DNA from: Variovorax sp. IB41
GTDB lineage: Bacteria > Pseudomonadota > Gammaproteobacteria > Burkholderiales > Burkholderiaceae_C
Assembly (NCBI RefSeq): GCF_016405905.1
Contig: NZ_JAEFCB010000001.1
Span: 930,001 to 994,000, forward strand
Direction of reading: 5' to 3'
Length of the DNA stretch: 64,000 nucleotides
In this document: piece after piece, positions 36,982-45,828 of the stretch
Layout: every line of letters begins with the position of its first letter
Numbering within the stretch: position 1 is the stretch's first letter
The notes under the pieces: model-generated
Databases searched by the model: none
The model's input: the letters and a program-made list of their open reading frames with translations, nothing else
What the model was told of the DNA's origin: nothing
Position numbers and translations under genes: made by a program

Positions 36982-37569
36982 TCAGCGCGCGGAAGAGATC
37001 ACGCGCATGCGGTTGGTTTCCAGATCGACCGCGCTCTGCACGGTGAAGGCCAGCGGGTAAGGGCTCAGGTGGATCAGCGCGCGGATCTCGAACAGCAGCA
37101 CGTTGTAGTCACCGGCCGCGCCGCCCTCCTTCATGAGCGGCACGACCGTCACCGTCTCGGGGATCAGCCGCGGCTCGTAGTCCTGGATGGCGCGGCGGAT
37201 GATGCGTTCGATGTCGGCCCACTTGCGCTCCGACAGGTAGCTTCCCGCGAGCGGCGGCACGCCGAAGTTGATGGTCGAGGACGCCGCCTCGGCATGGCGT
37301 GTGCGATCGATCAGGTCTTCGGCGTTGGTGGTGTTGAGCAGGTAGGCCAGGTCGCGCTGCACGATGCTGCGCATCTGCGCGGGCGTCACCGCGTATTCGG
37401 ACGGCAGCTCGCTCTCGCGGCTCGGGGCTTCGTCGCGCAGGCGGTCGAACAGCGTAGGGAGCAGTTGCGCGTTGGGATGCATGGCCGGGGCATCGGCCGG
37501 CCGGAGCGAACGGGCGCCGGGGTGCGCGGGGTGGGTGCCTGTGAAGGACGACTGATCGGAAGGTCGCAT
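36982..37569 (-). CDS. tssE: Type VI secretion baseplate protein TssE (gp25-like)
   Basis: 195 residues. C-terminal gp25-like domain with PTLFDRLRDE, RDLAYLLNTTNAEDLIDRTR, STINFGVPPLAG and the conserved IERIIRRAIQDYEPRLIPET region around residues 125-155 that anchors the TssE EPRL-type motif. The first 30 residues (MRPSDQSSFTGTHPAHPGAR) are an extra, low-complexity extension. ATG at 37569 is the start that includes this extension; a later ATG at residue 30 (MHPNAQLLP) could be the real one. It precedes tssF by 46 bases on the same strand. Confidence 0.9.
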   Translation of the reverse strand: MRPSDQSSFTGTHPAHPGARSLRPADAPAMHPNAQLLPTLFDRLRDEAPSRESELPSEYAVTPAQMRSIVQRDLAYLLNTTNAEDLIDRTRHAEAASSTINFGVPPLAGSYLSERKWADIERIIRRAIQDYEPRLIPETVTVVPLMKEGGAAGDYNVLLFEIRALIHLSPYPLAFTVQSAVDLETNRMRVISSAR

Positions 37570-37660
37570 GGCGGGGCCTCTCTGCTTTCTGGAAGCGCCC
37601 GAGTCTTGCGTGGATGCGCGCCGCGCATTGCAAACAATGGTCACATCTGCCGGCGCGCGC

Positions 37661-37691
37661 TGACAAAGCCGCCCAAACCGGAGATTTGTCA
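37661..37691. promoter_or_regulatory. Inverted repeat in the tssE / small-protein divergent region
   Basis: TGACAAA (37661-37667) and TTTGTCA (37685-37691), a perfect 7-base inverted repeat with 17-base spacing, in the 230-base region between the divergent tssE and 24-residue-protein genes. Candidate operator or long hairpin; no cognate regulator evident. Confidence 0.35.
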
Positions 37692-37767
37692 TGGCCGGTG
37701 CGCTTCGCGAGTCCTACAGCACCCGCCGCCTCCCGCCGACATCGGCCGCGGCGCCGAAGCCCGATCC

Positions 37768-37798
37768 TTGATTCATCCCAATCAACGAGGAGTCCTCG
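37768..37798 (+). promoter_or_regulatory. Tandem hairpins over the ribosome site of the 24-residue protein
   Basis: TTGATT-CATCCC-AATCAA (37768-37785) is followed directly by CGAG-GAGTC-CTCG (37786-37798). The second hairpin contains the GAGGAG ribosome site of the GTG at 37800, so translation could be reduced by folding. Both are perfect inverted repeats read from the sequence; a regulatory role is inferred. Confidence 0.4.
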
Positions 37799-37799
37799 C

Positions 37800-37874
37800 G
37801 TGAATTCCATCATCTATATCGTCGGTCTGGTCGTGGTCGTTGTGGCCGTGTTGTCGTTCTTCGGCCTTCGCTGA
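37800..37874 (+). CDS. 24-residue single-span membrane protein
   Basis: GTG start followed by NSIIYIVGLVVVVVAVLSFF, then GLR and TGA. The whole chain is one predicted transmembrane helix with a basic C-terminal end. The start has GAGGAG 5-10 bases upstream and a strong GC-rich hairpin lies 37 bases downstream, so it looks like a self-contained gene with its own promoter region. Similar tiny IYIVG...FFGLR proteins are known to me from related Burkholderiales as unannotated genes, which I cannot verify here. Function unknown. Confidence 0.55.
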   Translation: MNSIIYIVGLVVVVVAVLSFFGLR

Positions 37875-37910
37875 GAACGCACCGCGCTTTTTTCGATCCG
37901 ACATCCCTTC

Positions 37911-37941
37911 GAGAACGGGGCCGCATGCGGCCCCGTTTCTC
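37911..37941 (+). terminator. GC-rich terminator hairpin after the 24-residue protein
   Basis: Arms GAGAACGGGGCCGC and GCGGCCCCGTTTCTC around AT form a 14-base stem with one bulged T. The right arm holds a short T run, so it can serve as an intrinsic terminator for the small gene and could also work in the opposite orientation. It lies 86 bases before the DUF2868 start. Confidence 0.65.
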
Positions 37942-38026
37942 ATGGCCGCTCGCAAGGCGCCGGGCATAATTCCGGCGCCCCGGCACGCCGCGGGGCACGA
38001 CCCGGCCACTTGCGAGAAGGACCCTG

Positions 38027-39421
38027 TTGATCAACACCGCGTTGCGCGAACCTGCCTTTCCGGATGCGGTGATCACCGAGGCGATCCGATGGACCGAAGA
38101 GCGCGGTCCGCTCGACGACGCGCAGGCCCTGCGCACCGCCGCCTCGCGTGCGAGCGACGGCCATGCCCGCATCACCGAACGCGCCCTGCAGCTGGGCGAA
38201 CGCATCGGGCTCCAATCCGAAATGACGCGCGCACGCCAGTGGGCGCCCTGGGTGCTGCTCGCGCTGGTGGCGCTGATCGTCGTGGCGGGGCTGGTCCTCG
38301 CGGGCAATGTGGTGGGCGGCGGCGAGCGGCACATCAACGTGATCGTCGCGCTCGTGAGCCTGCTGGGCCTGCATGCGCTCACGCTGCTGCTGTGGCTTGC
38401 CGGCCTGTGGCTGCCGTCGGGCGCGTTCGGCACCGCGTCGCTCGGCTGGATCTGGCTGTCGCTCACCGCGCGCGCGGCGGGCGGCAAGCGCGGCCAGGCA
38501 CCGCTGCTGGTGCGCGCGACCACCGGCCTCCTGACGCGCGCCCGTCTGTTGCCGTGGGCCTTCGGACTCGTGAGCCACGGCATCTGGTCGCTGTCGTTCG
38601 CCGTGGTGCTGGCCGCGATGCTGTTCGCGCTGGCCTTTCGCAGCTACACGCTGAGCTGGGAGACGACGATCCTCGATCCGGCCTTCTTCGTGCGTGCCGT
38701 GCAGGTGCTGGGCTGGGCGCCGTCGCAGCTGGGCTTTCCGGTGCCCGACGCGGCCACCGTGCTTTCCGCCTCGCCCGGCGCCGCAGGCCAGCGCACCTGG
38801 GCGATGTGGCTGACCGGCTGCATCGTGGTCTACGGCCTGTTGCCGCGGCTGGCGCTCGTGCTGTTGAGTGCCGCCGTCTGGCGCAGCCGCCGCAAGGCGC
38901 TGCAGCCCGACTGGAGCGAGCCCTATTACCGCAAGCTGCTCGCGCGCTTCGCTGCGCTCGCGCCGGCCGCCATCGTCGATGCCGACCCGGGGCGCACGCG
39001 CGGCGCCGCGCCCGCCCGGCCGGCGCCCTCCGAACTGCAGGACGCGCTCTTCGTCATCGGCTTCGAGCTGCCGCCCGACATGCCCTGGCCGCCCGCAGGC
39101 CTGCCCGTCGATGCGGCGCACGTGCAGCGCATCGACGGCAGCGCCCCCGCCCGCCGCACGCTGCTCGACCAGCTGGCACAGGCCCGCCCGCGCGCCGTGC
39201 TGCTGGTGTGCCACGCCGCATCGAGCCCCGACCGCGGCACCGAACGGTTCCTGCGCGAAGTGCTCGCGCATTGCGGCGAGTGCCGGCTCTGGCTGGCCGG
39301 CGCGACCAGCGACGATGCAACCACCCGCTGGACCGATTGGCTGCGCGACACCGGCCTCGAACGCATCGCGGCCAGCGACCGGCTCGACACCGCCTTGCAG
39401 GCGCTGGACCCCACGCCATGA
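38027..39421 (+). CDS. DUF2868 membrane protein
   Basis: 464 residues with TM segments about 73-95, 103-130, 175-205 and 256-286. The N-terminal cytoplasmic part (residues 1-70) is helical and charged; the C-terminal domain from 290 is soluble with two similar PAPARR/DDATTRW-type segments. The TTG start at 38027 has AGAAGGA 9 bases upstream. The stop overlaps the ATG of a DUF3482 GTPase, so the two are made in concert. DUF2868 and DUF3482 are often neighbours in proteobacteria (from memory); no function is established. Confidence 0.85.
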   Translation: MINTALREPAFPDAVITEAIRWTEERGPLDDAQALRTAASRASDGHARITERALQLGERIGLQSEMTRARQWAPWVLLALVALIVVAGLVLAGNVVGGGERHINVIVALVSLLGLHALTLLLWLAGLWLPSGAFGTASLGWIWLSLTARAAGGKRGQAPLLVRATTGLLTRARLLPWAFGLVSHGIWSLSFAVVLAAMLFALAFRSYTLSWETTILDPAFFVRAVQVLGWAPSQLGFPVPDAATVLSASPGAAGQRTWAMWLTGCIVVYGLLPRLALVLLSAAVWRSRRKALQPDWSEPYYRKLLARFAALAPAAIVDADPGRTRGAAPARPAPSELQDALFVIGFELPPDMPWPPAGLPVDAAHVQRIDGSAPARRTLLDQLAQARPRAVLLVCHAASSPDRGTERFLREVLAHCGECRLWLAGATSDDATTRWTDWLRDTGLERIAASDRLDTALQALDPTP

Positions 39422-40848
39422 CGCAAGAAGCCGCCATCCGCATCGCCGTCGTCGGCCACACCAACGCGGGCAAGACCTCGCTGCTGCGCACGCTCACGCG
39501 GCGCGTCAACTTCGGCGAGGTGTCGCAGCGCCCGGGCACCACGCGCCATGTCGAATCGGCCGATCTCGACGTGGACGGCACCACCGCCGTGCGCTTCTTC
39601 GACACGCCAGGCCTGGAAGACGCGGTGGCGCTGCGCGAGCACCTCGCGGGCTTCGACGCAGGGGCCACGCCGCCCGAGCGCATCCGCCAGTTCCTGCAGG
39701 GCCCCGAAGCCCACGGTGTGTTCGAGCAGGAGGCCAAGGTGCTGCGCACGATGCTCGACATCGACGCGGCCTTTCTGGTCATCGACGTGCGCGAGCCGGT
39801 GCTGCCGAAATTCCGCGACGAGATCGAGCTGCTCAACGCCTGCGCGCGCCCCGTGCTGCCGGTGCTCAACTTCGTGCGCGATGCGGCCAGCCGCGAGCCC
39901 GCGTGGAAGGAGCTGCTCTCGGCCTACGGCCTGCACGTGCAGGTGCGCTTCGATGCGGCCGCGCCTTTCGTCGGCGCCGAGCGCGACCTGTACAACGACC
40001 TCGCCACGCTGCTGCGCGAGCGCCGCGACCAGCTGCGCGGCGTGGCCGATTTTCTCGATGCCGAGGCCGCCGAACGCCGCCGGTCCGCCTGCACGCGCAT
40101 CGCCGGCTTGCTGGTCGATGCCGCAGCGATCCGCCGCACCGTGTCGGCCGCCGAGTTTGCTGACACGGCGCGGCGCGAAACCCTCGTCGCCGCCCTTCGC
40201 AAGACCGTGTTCGACAAGGCCCAGCGCTGCACCGACGACCTGCTCGCGCTCTACGGCTTTCGCCAGGGCGATGCCGACGAGGCGCCGCTGCAGGCGATCG
40301 AAGGCCGCTGGACGCTCGATTTCTTCAGCCCCGAAGCGATGAAGGACGCGGGCCTGCGCCTGGGCAAGGGCGCCGTCATCGGCGCCGCGGTGGGCGTGGT
40401 GGCCGACCTCGCGGTGGCGGGCATTTCGCTCGGCGCGGGCGCGGCATTGGGCGGCGCCATCGGCGGCGCGGTGTCGCAGGGCTGGGGGCCGCTGGGCCGC
40501 AAGCTCGCGAACAAGCTGCGCGACGTGCACGAGGTCACGGTGGAAGACGGCGTGCTGTTCACACTGGTTGCCTGGCAGCTCAAGCTCACGCAGGCGCTGG
40601 AGCAGCGCGGGCATGCGGCGACGCAGCGCATCAGCGCCCAGGCCTCCGAAATGCCCGAGGACGGCGACGCGCCCACGCGCGCCGCGGCCGCCGCGGCAAC
40701 CGCAGTGCGCGGTGCGCAGCCCGCGCGCAACCACCCCGAATGGGAACAGAGCGGCATCGCGACGCGCAGCTTCTGGCGCCCCTCGCCGCAGCGCGAGACG
40801 CTGGTGGCCGATCTCTCGCGCACCCTGCTCCCCGCCTTCGAGCCCTGA
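39418..40848 (+). CDS. DUF3482 P-loop GTPase with glycine-rich hydrophobic region
   Basis: 476 residues. GTPase motifs: G1 GHTNAGKTS at 13-21, G2 Thr near 41-42 (PGTTRH), G3 DTPGLED at 62-68, and a degenerate G4 NFVRD at 151-155 in place of NKxD. Helical region 170-300. Residues about 335-375 (KGAVIGAAVGVVADLAVAGI then SLGAGAALGGAIGGAVSQG) form a glycine-zipper hydrophobic stretch that could insert in membranes, as in dynamin-like or IRG-like GTPases. Coupled to DUF2868 by ATGA. The pair looks like a membrane-remodelling or membrane-signalling module; this is inference. Confidence 0.85.
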   Translation: MTQEAAIRIAVVGHTNAGKTSLLRTLTRRVNFGEVSQRPGTTRHVESADLDVDGTTAVRFFDTPGLEDAVALREHLAGFDAGATPPERIRQFLQGPEAHGVFEQEAKVLRTMLDIDAAFLVIDVREPVLPKFRDEIELLNACARPVLPVLNFVRDAASREPAWKELLSAYGLHVQVRFDAAAPFVGAERDLYNDLATLLRERRDQLRGVADFLDAEAAERRRSACTRIAGLLVDAAAIRRTVSAAEFADTARRETLVAALRKTVFDKAQRCTDDLLALYGFRQGDADEAPLQAIEGRWTLDFFSPEAMKDAGLRLGKGAVIGAAVGVVADLAVAGISLGAGAALGGAIGGAVSQGWGPLGRKLANKLRDVHEVTVEDGVLFTLVAWQLKLTQALEQRGHAATQRISAQASEMPEDGDAPTRAAAAAATAVRGAQPARNHPEWEQSGIATRSFWRPSPQRETLVADLSRTLLPAFEP

Positions 40849-40864
40849 CGCCGGGCTTGGCTTG

Positions 40865-40889
40865 CAGCCGGCGTTGGCCGGCTCCTACG
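40865..40889. repeat. REP-like short palindrome
   Basis: GCCGGC-GTTG-GCCGGC followed by TCCTACG; on the other strand it reads CGTAGGAGCCGGCCAACGCC, which resembles Pseudomonas-type REP elements (GTAGGAGC-GGC core, from memory). It lies in the 105-base gap between the DUF3482 gene and the small ABM-like gene. Only one copy with this core is seen in the window. Confidence 0.4.
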
Positions 40890-40953
40890 CACCGGTCGCG
40901 GCAAACGGTCCAGCGTTCCGACGATGTTCACCGGCACATCGAAAGGAAACCCC

Positions 40954-41316
40954 ATGGCCGTCGAATGCAAGCTCCTGTCCACCCCGCTCGTCGGGCGCAT
41001 CTGGGAAGGCCGCACGCCGATTGCGCGCGCGGACGAGTACCTGCGCTACAGCGTCGAGCACGGCATCGCGGAGATCGCGAAGAAGCCCGATTGCCTCGGC
41101 GTGCAGTACTTTCGCAAGCTCAACGGCAACGTGGCGGAATTCCGCACCGTGTCGTTCTGGCGCTCCATCGACGAGATGCAGGCGATGCACGCCAAGCGCG
41201 CCGGCGATCCGCTGCGCGTGGCGCCGCTCGCGCGCGATGCGGAGTTCCTGCTGGAGCTGCCCGAATACGTCGACATCGTCGAGGTGCATGTCAATTCGTT
41301 CGGCGGCAGCCGCTGA
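40954..41316 (+). CDS. Small ABM/dimeric alpha-beta barrel-like protein
   Basis: 120 residues. Alternating beta-alpha pattern VECKLLSTPLVGRIWEGRTP, GVQYFRKLNGNVAEFRTVSF followed by WRSIDEMQAMH, and LELPEYVDIVEVHVNSFGGS resembles dimeric ferredoxin-like ABM (antibiotic biosynthesis monooxygenase) domains or similar small stress proteins. No catalytic residues can be assigned. ATG at 40954 has GAAAGGA upstream. It converges on the molybdenum-hydroxylase gene end at 41323. Confidence 0.65.
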   Translation: MAVECKLLSTPLVGRIWEGRTPIARADEYLRYSVEHGIAEIAKKPDCLGVQYFRKLNGNVAEFRTVSFWRSIDEMQAMHAKRAGDPLRVAPLARDAEFLLELPEYVDIVEVHVNSFGGSR

Positions 41317-41322
41317 AGAAGC

Positions 41323-43557
41323 TCAGCGCTCCAGCAGGTCCTCGAGCATCAGCGGCAGCCGGCGCAGCCGCTTGCCGGTCGCGTGGAACACGGCGTTCAC
41401 GATGGCCGGTGCCACGCCCACCATCGCGACTTCGCCCAGGCCCTTGACACCCAGCGCGTTGAGCCGCGGGTCGGGCTTGCCGACGAAATCGACCTCGATG
41501 CGGCCGATGTCCGCCGCCACCGGCATCACGTATTCCGCGAGGTCGGCATTGAGAAAGCCGCCGTAGCGCGCATCGACCTCGCTCGCCTCGCGCAGCGCGG
41601 CGCCGATGCCCCAGACCACGCCGCCTTCGACCTGGCTGCGCGCGGTGCGCAGGCTCGCGACCGCGCCGCAGTCCGCCACGCTCACCACGCGCGGCACGCG
41701 GATCCGGCGCGTGGTCGGCTCGATGCGCACCTCGACGAAATGCGCGATGAAGCTGAAGGCGACGTAGTCGGGATACACCGGCCCCGCCGCCGCGGGCAGC
41801 CCGCCGGTCAGCCGCCCGAACACCTGCTCGGGCTGGCCCGGCGCACGGCGCCGGCTTTCGGCTTCGGCGAACGGGCGGCCTGAGGCGCGCAGCAGCGCGA
41901 CCGCGGTGACGCCGCTTCCGCTGCCCGTGCTGCCCGCATTCTTGCGCAGGTCTTCCATCAGCCGCTGCGCGGCCTCCAGCACCGGTGGCAGCGCCGTGGC
42001 CGTACCCCAGGAGCCCGCGGTCACGTGCTGCGGCGCGGCCGTCGTATCGCCGAGCGCGATCTCGATGGCCGCGACGGGCGCGCCGAGCGCGCGTGACACC
42101 GTCACGGCAATCGCGGTGCGCATGCCCTGCCCCATCTCGTGCCCGCCGACCGCCACGCGCACCGTGCCGTTGGTGTTGAGCCGCACGGTCGCGATGGCCG
42201 GTGCGACGGCCGCCTTGTACGTGCCGATCGCCACGCCCCAGCCGACGAGGCTGCCGTCGGGCGCGCGCATCGAGCCGGGCGCCATCGTTCGGCGCGCCCA
42301 GCCGAAGGTCTCGCTGCCCTTGATGAGGCACTCGGCCACATGGCGCGAGGAAAACGGCTTGCCGGTGAGCGGATCGGCCGCGGCATCGTTCGCGAGCCGG
42401 AAGGCCACCGGGTCGCGGCCGAGCGCGTAGGCCATCTCGTCGACGGCGCTCTCGAACGCGAAGGCGGCCGGGTGCTCGAAGGGCGCGCGCATGTAGCCGG
42501 GCGTCTGCACATCGGTGCGCACCAGCCGCTCCCTGCCCTGGTAGTTGGCGATGCCGTACAGCCGCGAGGTGATCTCGGTGCCGAACGAGGGAAAGAGGTC
42601 GTGCCGCGAGGTCTGCTGGTCGATCTCGTGGACTGCCGCGACAAGTCGGCCCTCGCGGTCCGCGCCGAGCCGCACATGGTGGCGGCTCGCGGGGCGGAAG
42701 CTCGCGTTGTGGAAGAGCTGCGCACGCGTCATCACCAGCTTCACCGGCCGCTGCAGCGCGCGCGCCGCAATGGCGACCAGCACGGTGTGCGACTGCAGCG
42801 AGTTCTTCTGCCCGAAACCGCCGCCCAGCGTGGGCGAGAGCACGCGCACTTTCGCGGGCTCGATGCCCAGTTGCTTTGCGAGGCCGTGGCGCACGCCCTC
42901 GGCGTTCTGCGTCGGCTCGCGGATGGTGAGCACGCCGTCGTTCCACTCGGCCACGGTGGCGATGATCTCCATCGGGTTCTGGTGCTGCGCGGGCAGCGTG
43001 TAGCGCAGGTCCACCGTCACGGCGGCGCTTGCGAGCGCGCCCTGCGCATCGCCCACGCGCCGGTCGGCGAACATGGGTTGCGGCAGCACCGCGGCCTGCG
43101 CGAGCGGTTCGGCATCGGGCGCGTCCAGGGTCGCGACGAACGGCGTCGCCTCGTACGCGACCACCACCAGCCCGGCCGCCTCGCGCGCGACTTCGAGCGT
43201 GTCGGCCACCACCATCGCGACGCTCTGGCCGCGGTAGGCGATCTGCGCCGAACGCAGCGGGTAGAAGCTCTGGAAGCCGAAGCCGCCGCCCATGAGGAAG
43301 CCGCCGGTGTCGAAGCTGCCGACGTTCTCGTGCGTGAGCACCGAGCGCACGCCGCGCACGCGCTCGGCGGCCGAGGTGTCGATGCGCGTGATGCTGCAGC
43401 GCGCGATGCGCGAAGGCACCAGCGCCGCGTGCAGGAGGCCCGGGCGCGCATCGTCGGCCGCATAGCGCGTGGCGCCGCGCACCTTGTCGTGCGCATCGAC
43501 GCGTTCGGTGCCGGCACGTGGGGTGTTCTTTTTCGTCGTGATCGTGGGATTCGCCAT
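41323..43557 (-). CDS. Xanthine-dehydrogenase-family molybdopterin-binding subunit (PaoC-like)
   Basis: 744 residues. N-terminal TERVDAHDKVRGATRYAADD, then the Moco-binding segments LSPTLGGGFGQKN, TPGYMRAPFEHPAAFAFESA and GGHEMGQGMRTAIAV, and the C-terminal ALGVKGLGEVAMVGVAPAIV holding the catalytic Glu of the molybdenum hydroxylase family. It is the large subunit of a three-gene alpha-beta-gamma enzyme with the two genes upstream. Family members oxidise aldehydes, purines or other N-heterocycles; the FAD subunit's extra Fe-S cluster favours the PaoABC aldehyde-oxidase branch. Confidence 0.93.
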   Translation of the reverse strand: MANPTITTKKNTPRAGTERVDAHDKVRGATRYAADDARPGLLHAALVPSRIARCSITRIDTSAAERVRGVRSVLTHENVGSFDTGGFLMGGGFGFQSFYPLRSAQIAYRGQSVAMVVADTLEVAREAAGLVVVAYEATPFVATLDAPDAEPLAQAAVLPQPMFADRRVGDAQGALASAAVTVDLRYTLPAQHQNPMEIIATVAEWNDGVLTIREPTQNAEGVRHGLAKQLGIEPAKVRVLSPTLGGGFGQKNSLQSHTVLVAIAARALQRPVKLVMTRAQLFHNASFRPASRHHVRLGADREGRLVAAVHEIDQQTSRHDLFPSFGTEITSRLYGIANYQGRERLVRTDVQTPGYMRAPFEHPAAFAFESAVDEMAYALGRDPVAFRLANDAAADPLTGKPFSSRHVAECLIKGSETFGWARRTMAPGSMRAPDGSLVGWGVAIGTYKAAVAPAIATVRLNTNGTVRVAVGGHEMGQGMRTAIAVTVSRALGAPVAAIEIALGDTTAAPQHVTAGSWGTATALPPVLEAAQRLMEDLRKNAGSTGSGSGVTAVALLRASGRPFAEAESRRRAPGQPEQVFGRLTGGLPAAAGPVYPDYVAFSFIAHFVEVRIEPTTRRIRVPRVVSVADCGAVASLRTARSQVEGGVVWGIGAALREASEVDARYGGFLNADLAEYVMPVAADIGRIEVDFVGKPDPRLNALGVKGLGEVAMVGVAPAIVNAVFHATGKRLRRLPLMLEDLLER

Positions 43558-43559
43558 CT

Positions 43560-44547
<988 letters not shown>

Positions 44548-44555
<8 letters not shown>

Positions 44556-45210
44556 GGCGGGCTCCCTGGCTGCGAAGCATCTGCGGCGCGGCTTCGCGGA
44601 TCGCCTCGAGGATGCCGGCGTAGGCGCCGCATCGGCAGATGTTGCCGCTCATGTATTCGCGGATCTGCGCGTCGCTGGTGGCGTGGCCTTCGCGCACGCA
44701 GGCGATCGCCGCCATCACCTGGCCCGGCGTGCAGTAGCCGCACTGCAGTGCGTCGTGGTCGATGAAGGACTGCTGCATCGGGTGCAGCGTGCCGTCGGGC
44801 GATTCGATGCCTTCGATGGTGGTGACGGCGCAGCCGTCGGTCTTCACCGCGAGCGTGAGGCACGAGGCCACGCGGCACCCGTCGATGTGCACCGTGCAGG
44901 CGCCGCACTGGCCGTGGTCGCAGCCCTTCTTGGCGCCCGTGAGGCCCAGTTGCTCGCGCAGCACGTCGAGCAGCGAAGCGCGCGGCTCCAGCGCCAGCTC
45001 GTGCGACTTGCCGTTGACGGTGACGCGCGTGGCTTGCGAGCCGGCGTGCGGGTTCGCGGGCGCATCAGGCGCATCAGGCGCGTCGGTCGTTGTGGCTGCG
45101 GCGCCGCCGGCCGCGGCAACGCCGGCACTGGCCGCGGTGGTCATCATGAAGGTGCGCCGGCTGAGCGCGGGTTGGCCGCCCGCCGCACGCCATGTCGGTG
45201 TGTCGTTCAT
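44548..45210 (-). CDS. 2Fe-2S subunit of molybdenum hydroxylase, Tat-exported (PaoA-like)
   Basis: 220 residues. The two 2Fe-2S clusters are bound by C97-C102-C105-C117 (GCDHGQCGACTV) and C157-C160-C192-C194 (CGYCTPGQ, ICRCGAY). The N-terminal LSRRTFMMTTAASAGVAAAG with RR at 18-19 is a twin-arginine signal, so the whole folded complex is exported to the periplasm, as known for PaoABC. An Ala/Pro/Asp-rich linker (residues 40-58) separates signal and domain. First gene of the operon; 42 bases after DoxX. Confidence 0.93.
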
Positions 45211-45252
45211 CGTGGACTTTCTTTTTTGGGGGAGAAGAGATCGGCTCGCGCG

Positions 45253-45708
45253 TCAAAGCTCGCGGCCGCGCCATGCATCGACCGAGCCGCGCCCGCTGCC
45301 GCGCGCGGTGATGAAGAGCGCCACGAACACCAGCATCAGCGGGTACTCGAAGCCGCGGTCGATCCAGGGAAAGGTGGGCGCCAGCAGCCAGCTGATGACC
45401 AGCATCTGCACCGTCACCATCGGCGCGACCAGGCGCGTGAGAAAGCCCACCGCCAGCATCAGCCCACCCACGCCTTCCAGCAGCGCGATGAACCAGCCGA
45501 TGAGCGGCGCGGCCGGCAGGTGCAGCACGTTGGCGATCAGGTTGACCGAGCCGGCCATCGGGTCGGCCATGGAGCCGTGGCTGCGGCCCAGGAGCTTGGG
45601 CACGCCGTGCGTCATGAGCATCAGCCCGAAGGCGATGCGCAGCAGCAGGTAGCCCAGGGGTTCGAGGCGGTCGCAGAAGCCTCTCAGGCGCGGAAAGATC
45701 AGTGGCAT
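45253..45708 (-). CDS. DoxX family membrane protein
   Basis: 151 residues with four hydrophobic segments: LGYLLLRIAFGLMLMTHGVP, PLIGWFIALLEGVGGLMLAV, the APMVTVQMLVISWLL region and YPLMLVFVALFITA. DoxX proteins are quinone-linked oxidoreductase subunits or redox/thiosulfate-associated membrane proteins. AGGAG lies upstream of the ATG at 45708. It is probably the first gene of the operon with the PaoABC-like subunits and could supply a quinone connection for them. It is divergent from the LysR gene. Confidence 0.85.
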   Translation of the reverse strand: MPLIFPRLRGFCDRLEPLGYLLLRIAFGLMLMTHGVPKLLGRSHGSMADPMAGSVNLIANVLHLPAAPLIGWFIALLEGVGGLMLAVGFLTRLVAPMVTVQMLVISWLLAPTFPWIDRGFEYPLMLVFVALFITARGSGRGSVDAWRGREL

Positions 45709-45774
45709 GAAGTCGCTCCTCTTGTGGTCGAGGGCGAGTCTCTCTATTCCCTTGCGCTGAATAAAGAGTCAAAA

Positions 45775-45796
45775 CCTGTCAATACAATCCAACAGG
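45775..45796. promoter_or_regulatory. Candidate LysR-binding palindrome between doxX and lysR
   Basis: CCTGT-N12-ACAGG inverted repeat, with GAGT repeats further out on both sides, in the 120-base divergent region. LysR-type sites usually are T-N11-A motifs with dyad symmetry; the element is in the right place but only partly matches that form. Confidence 0.4.
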
Positions 45797-45828
45797 ACTC
45801 AACAATCAACACCGAGGACGGACACCAG

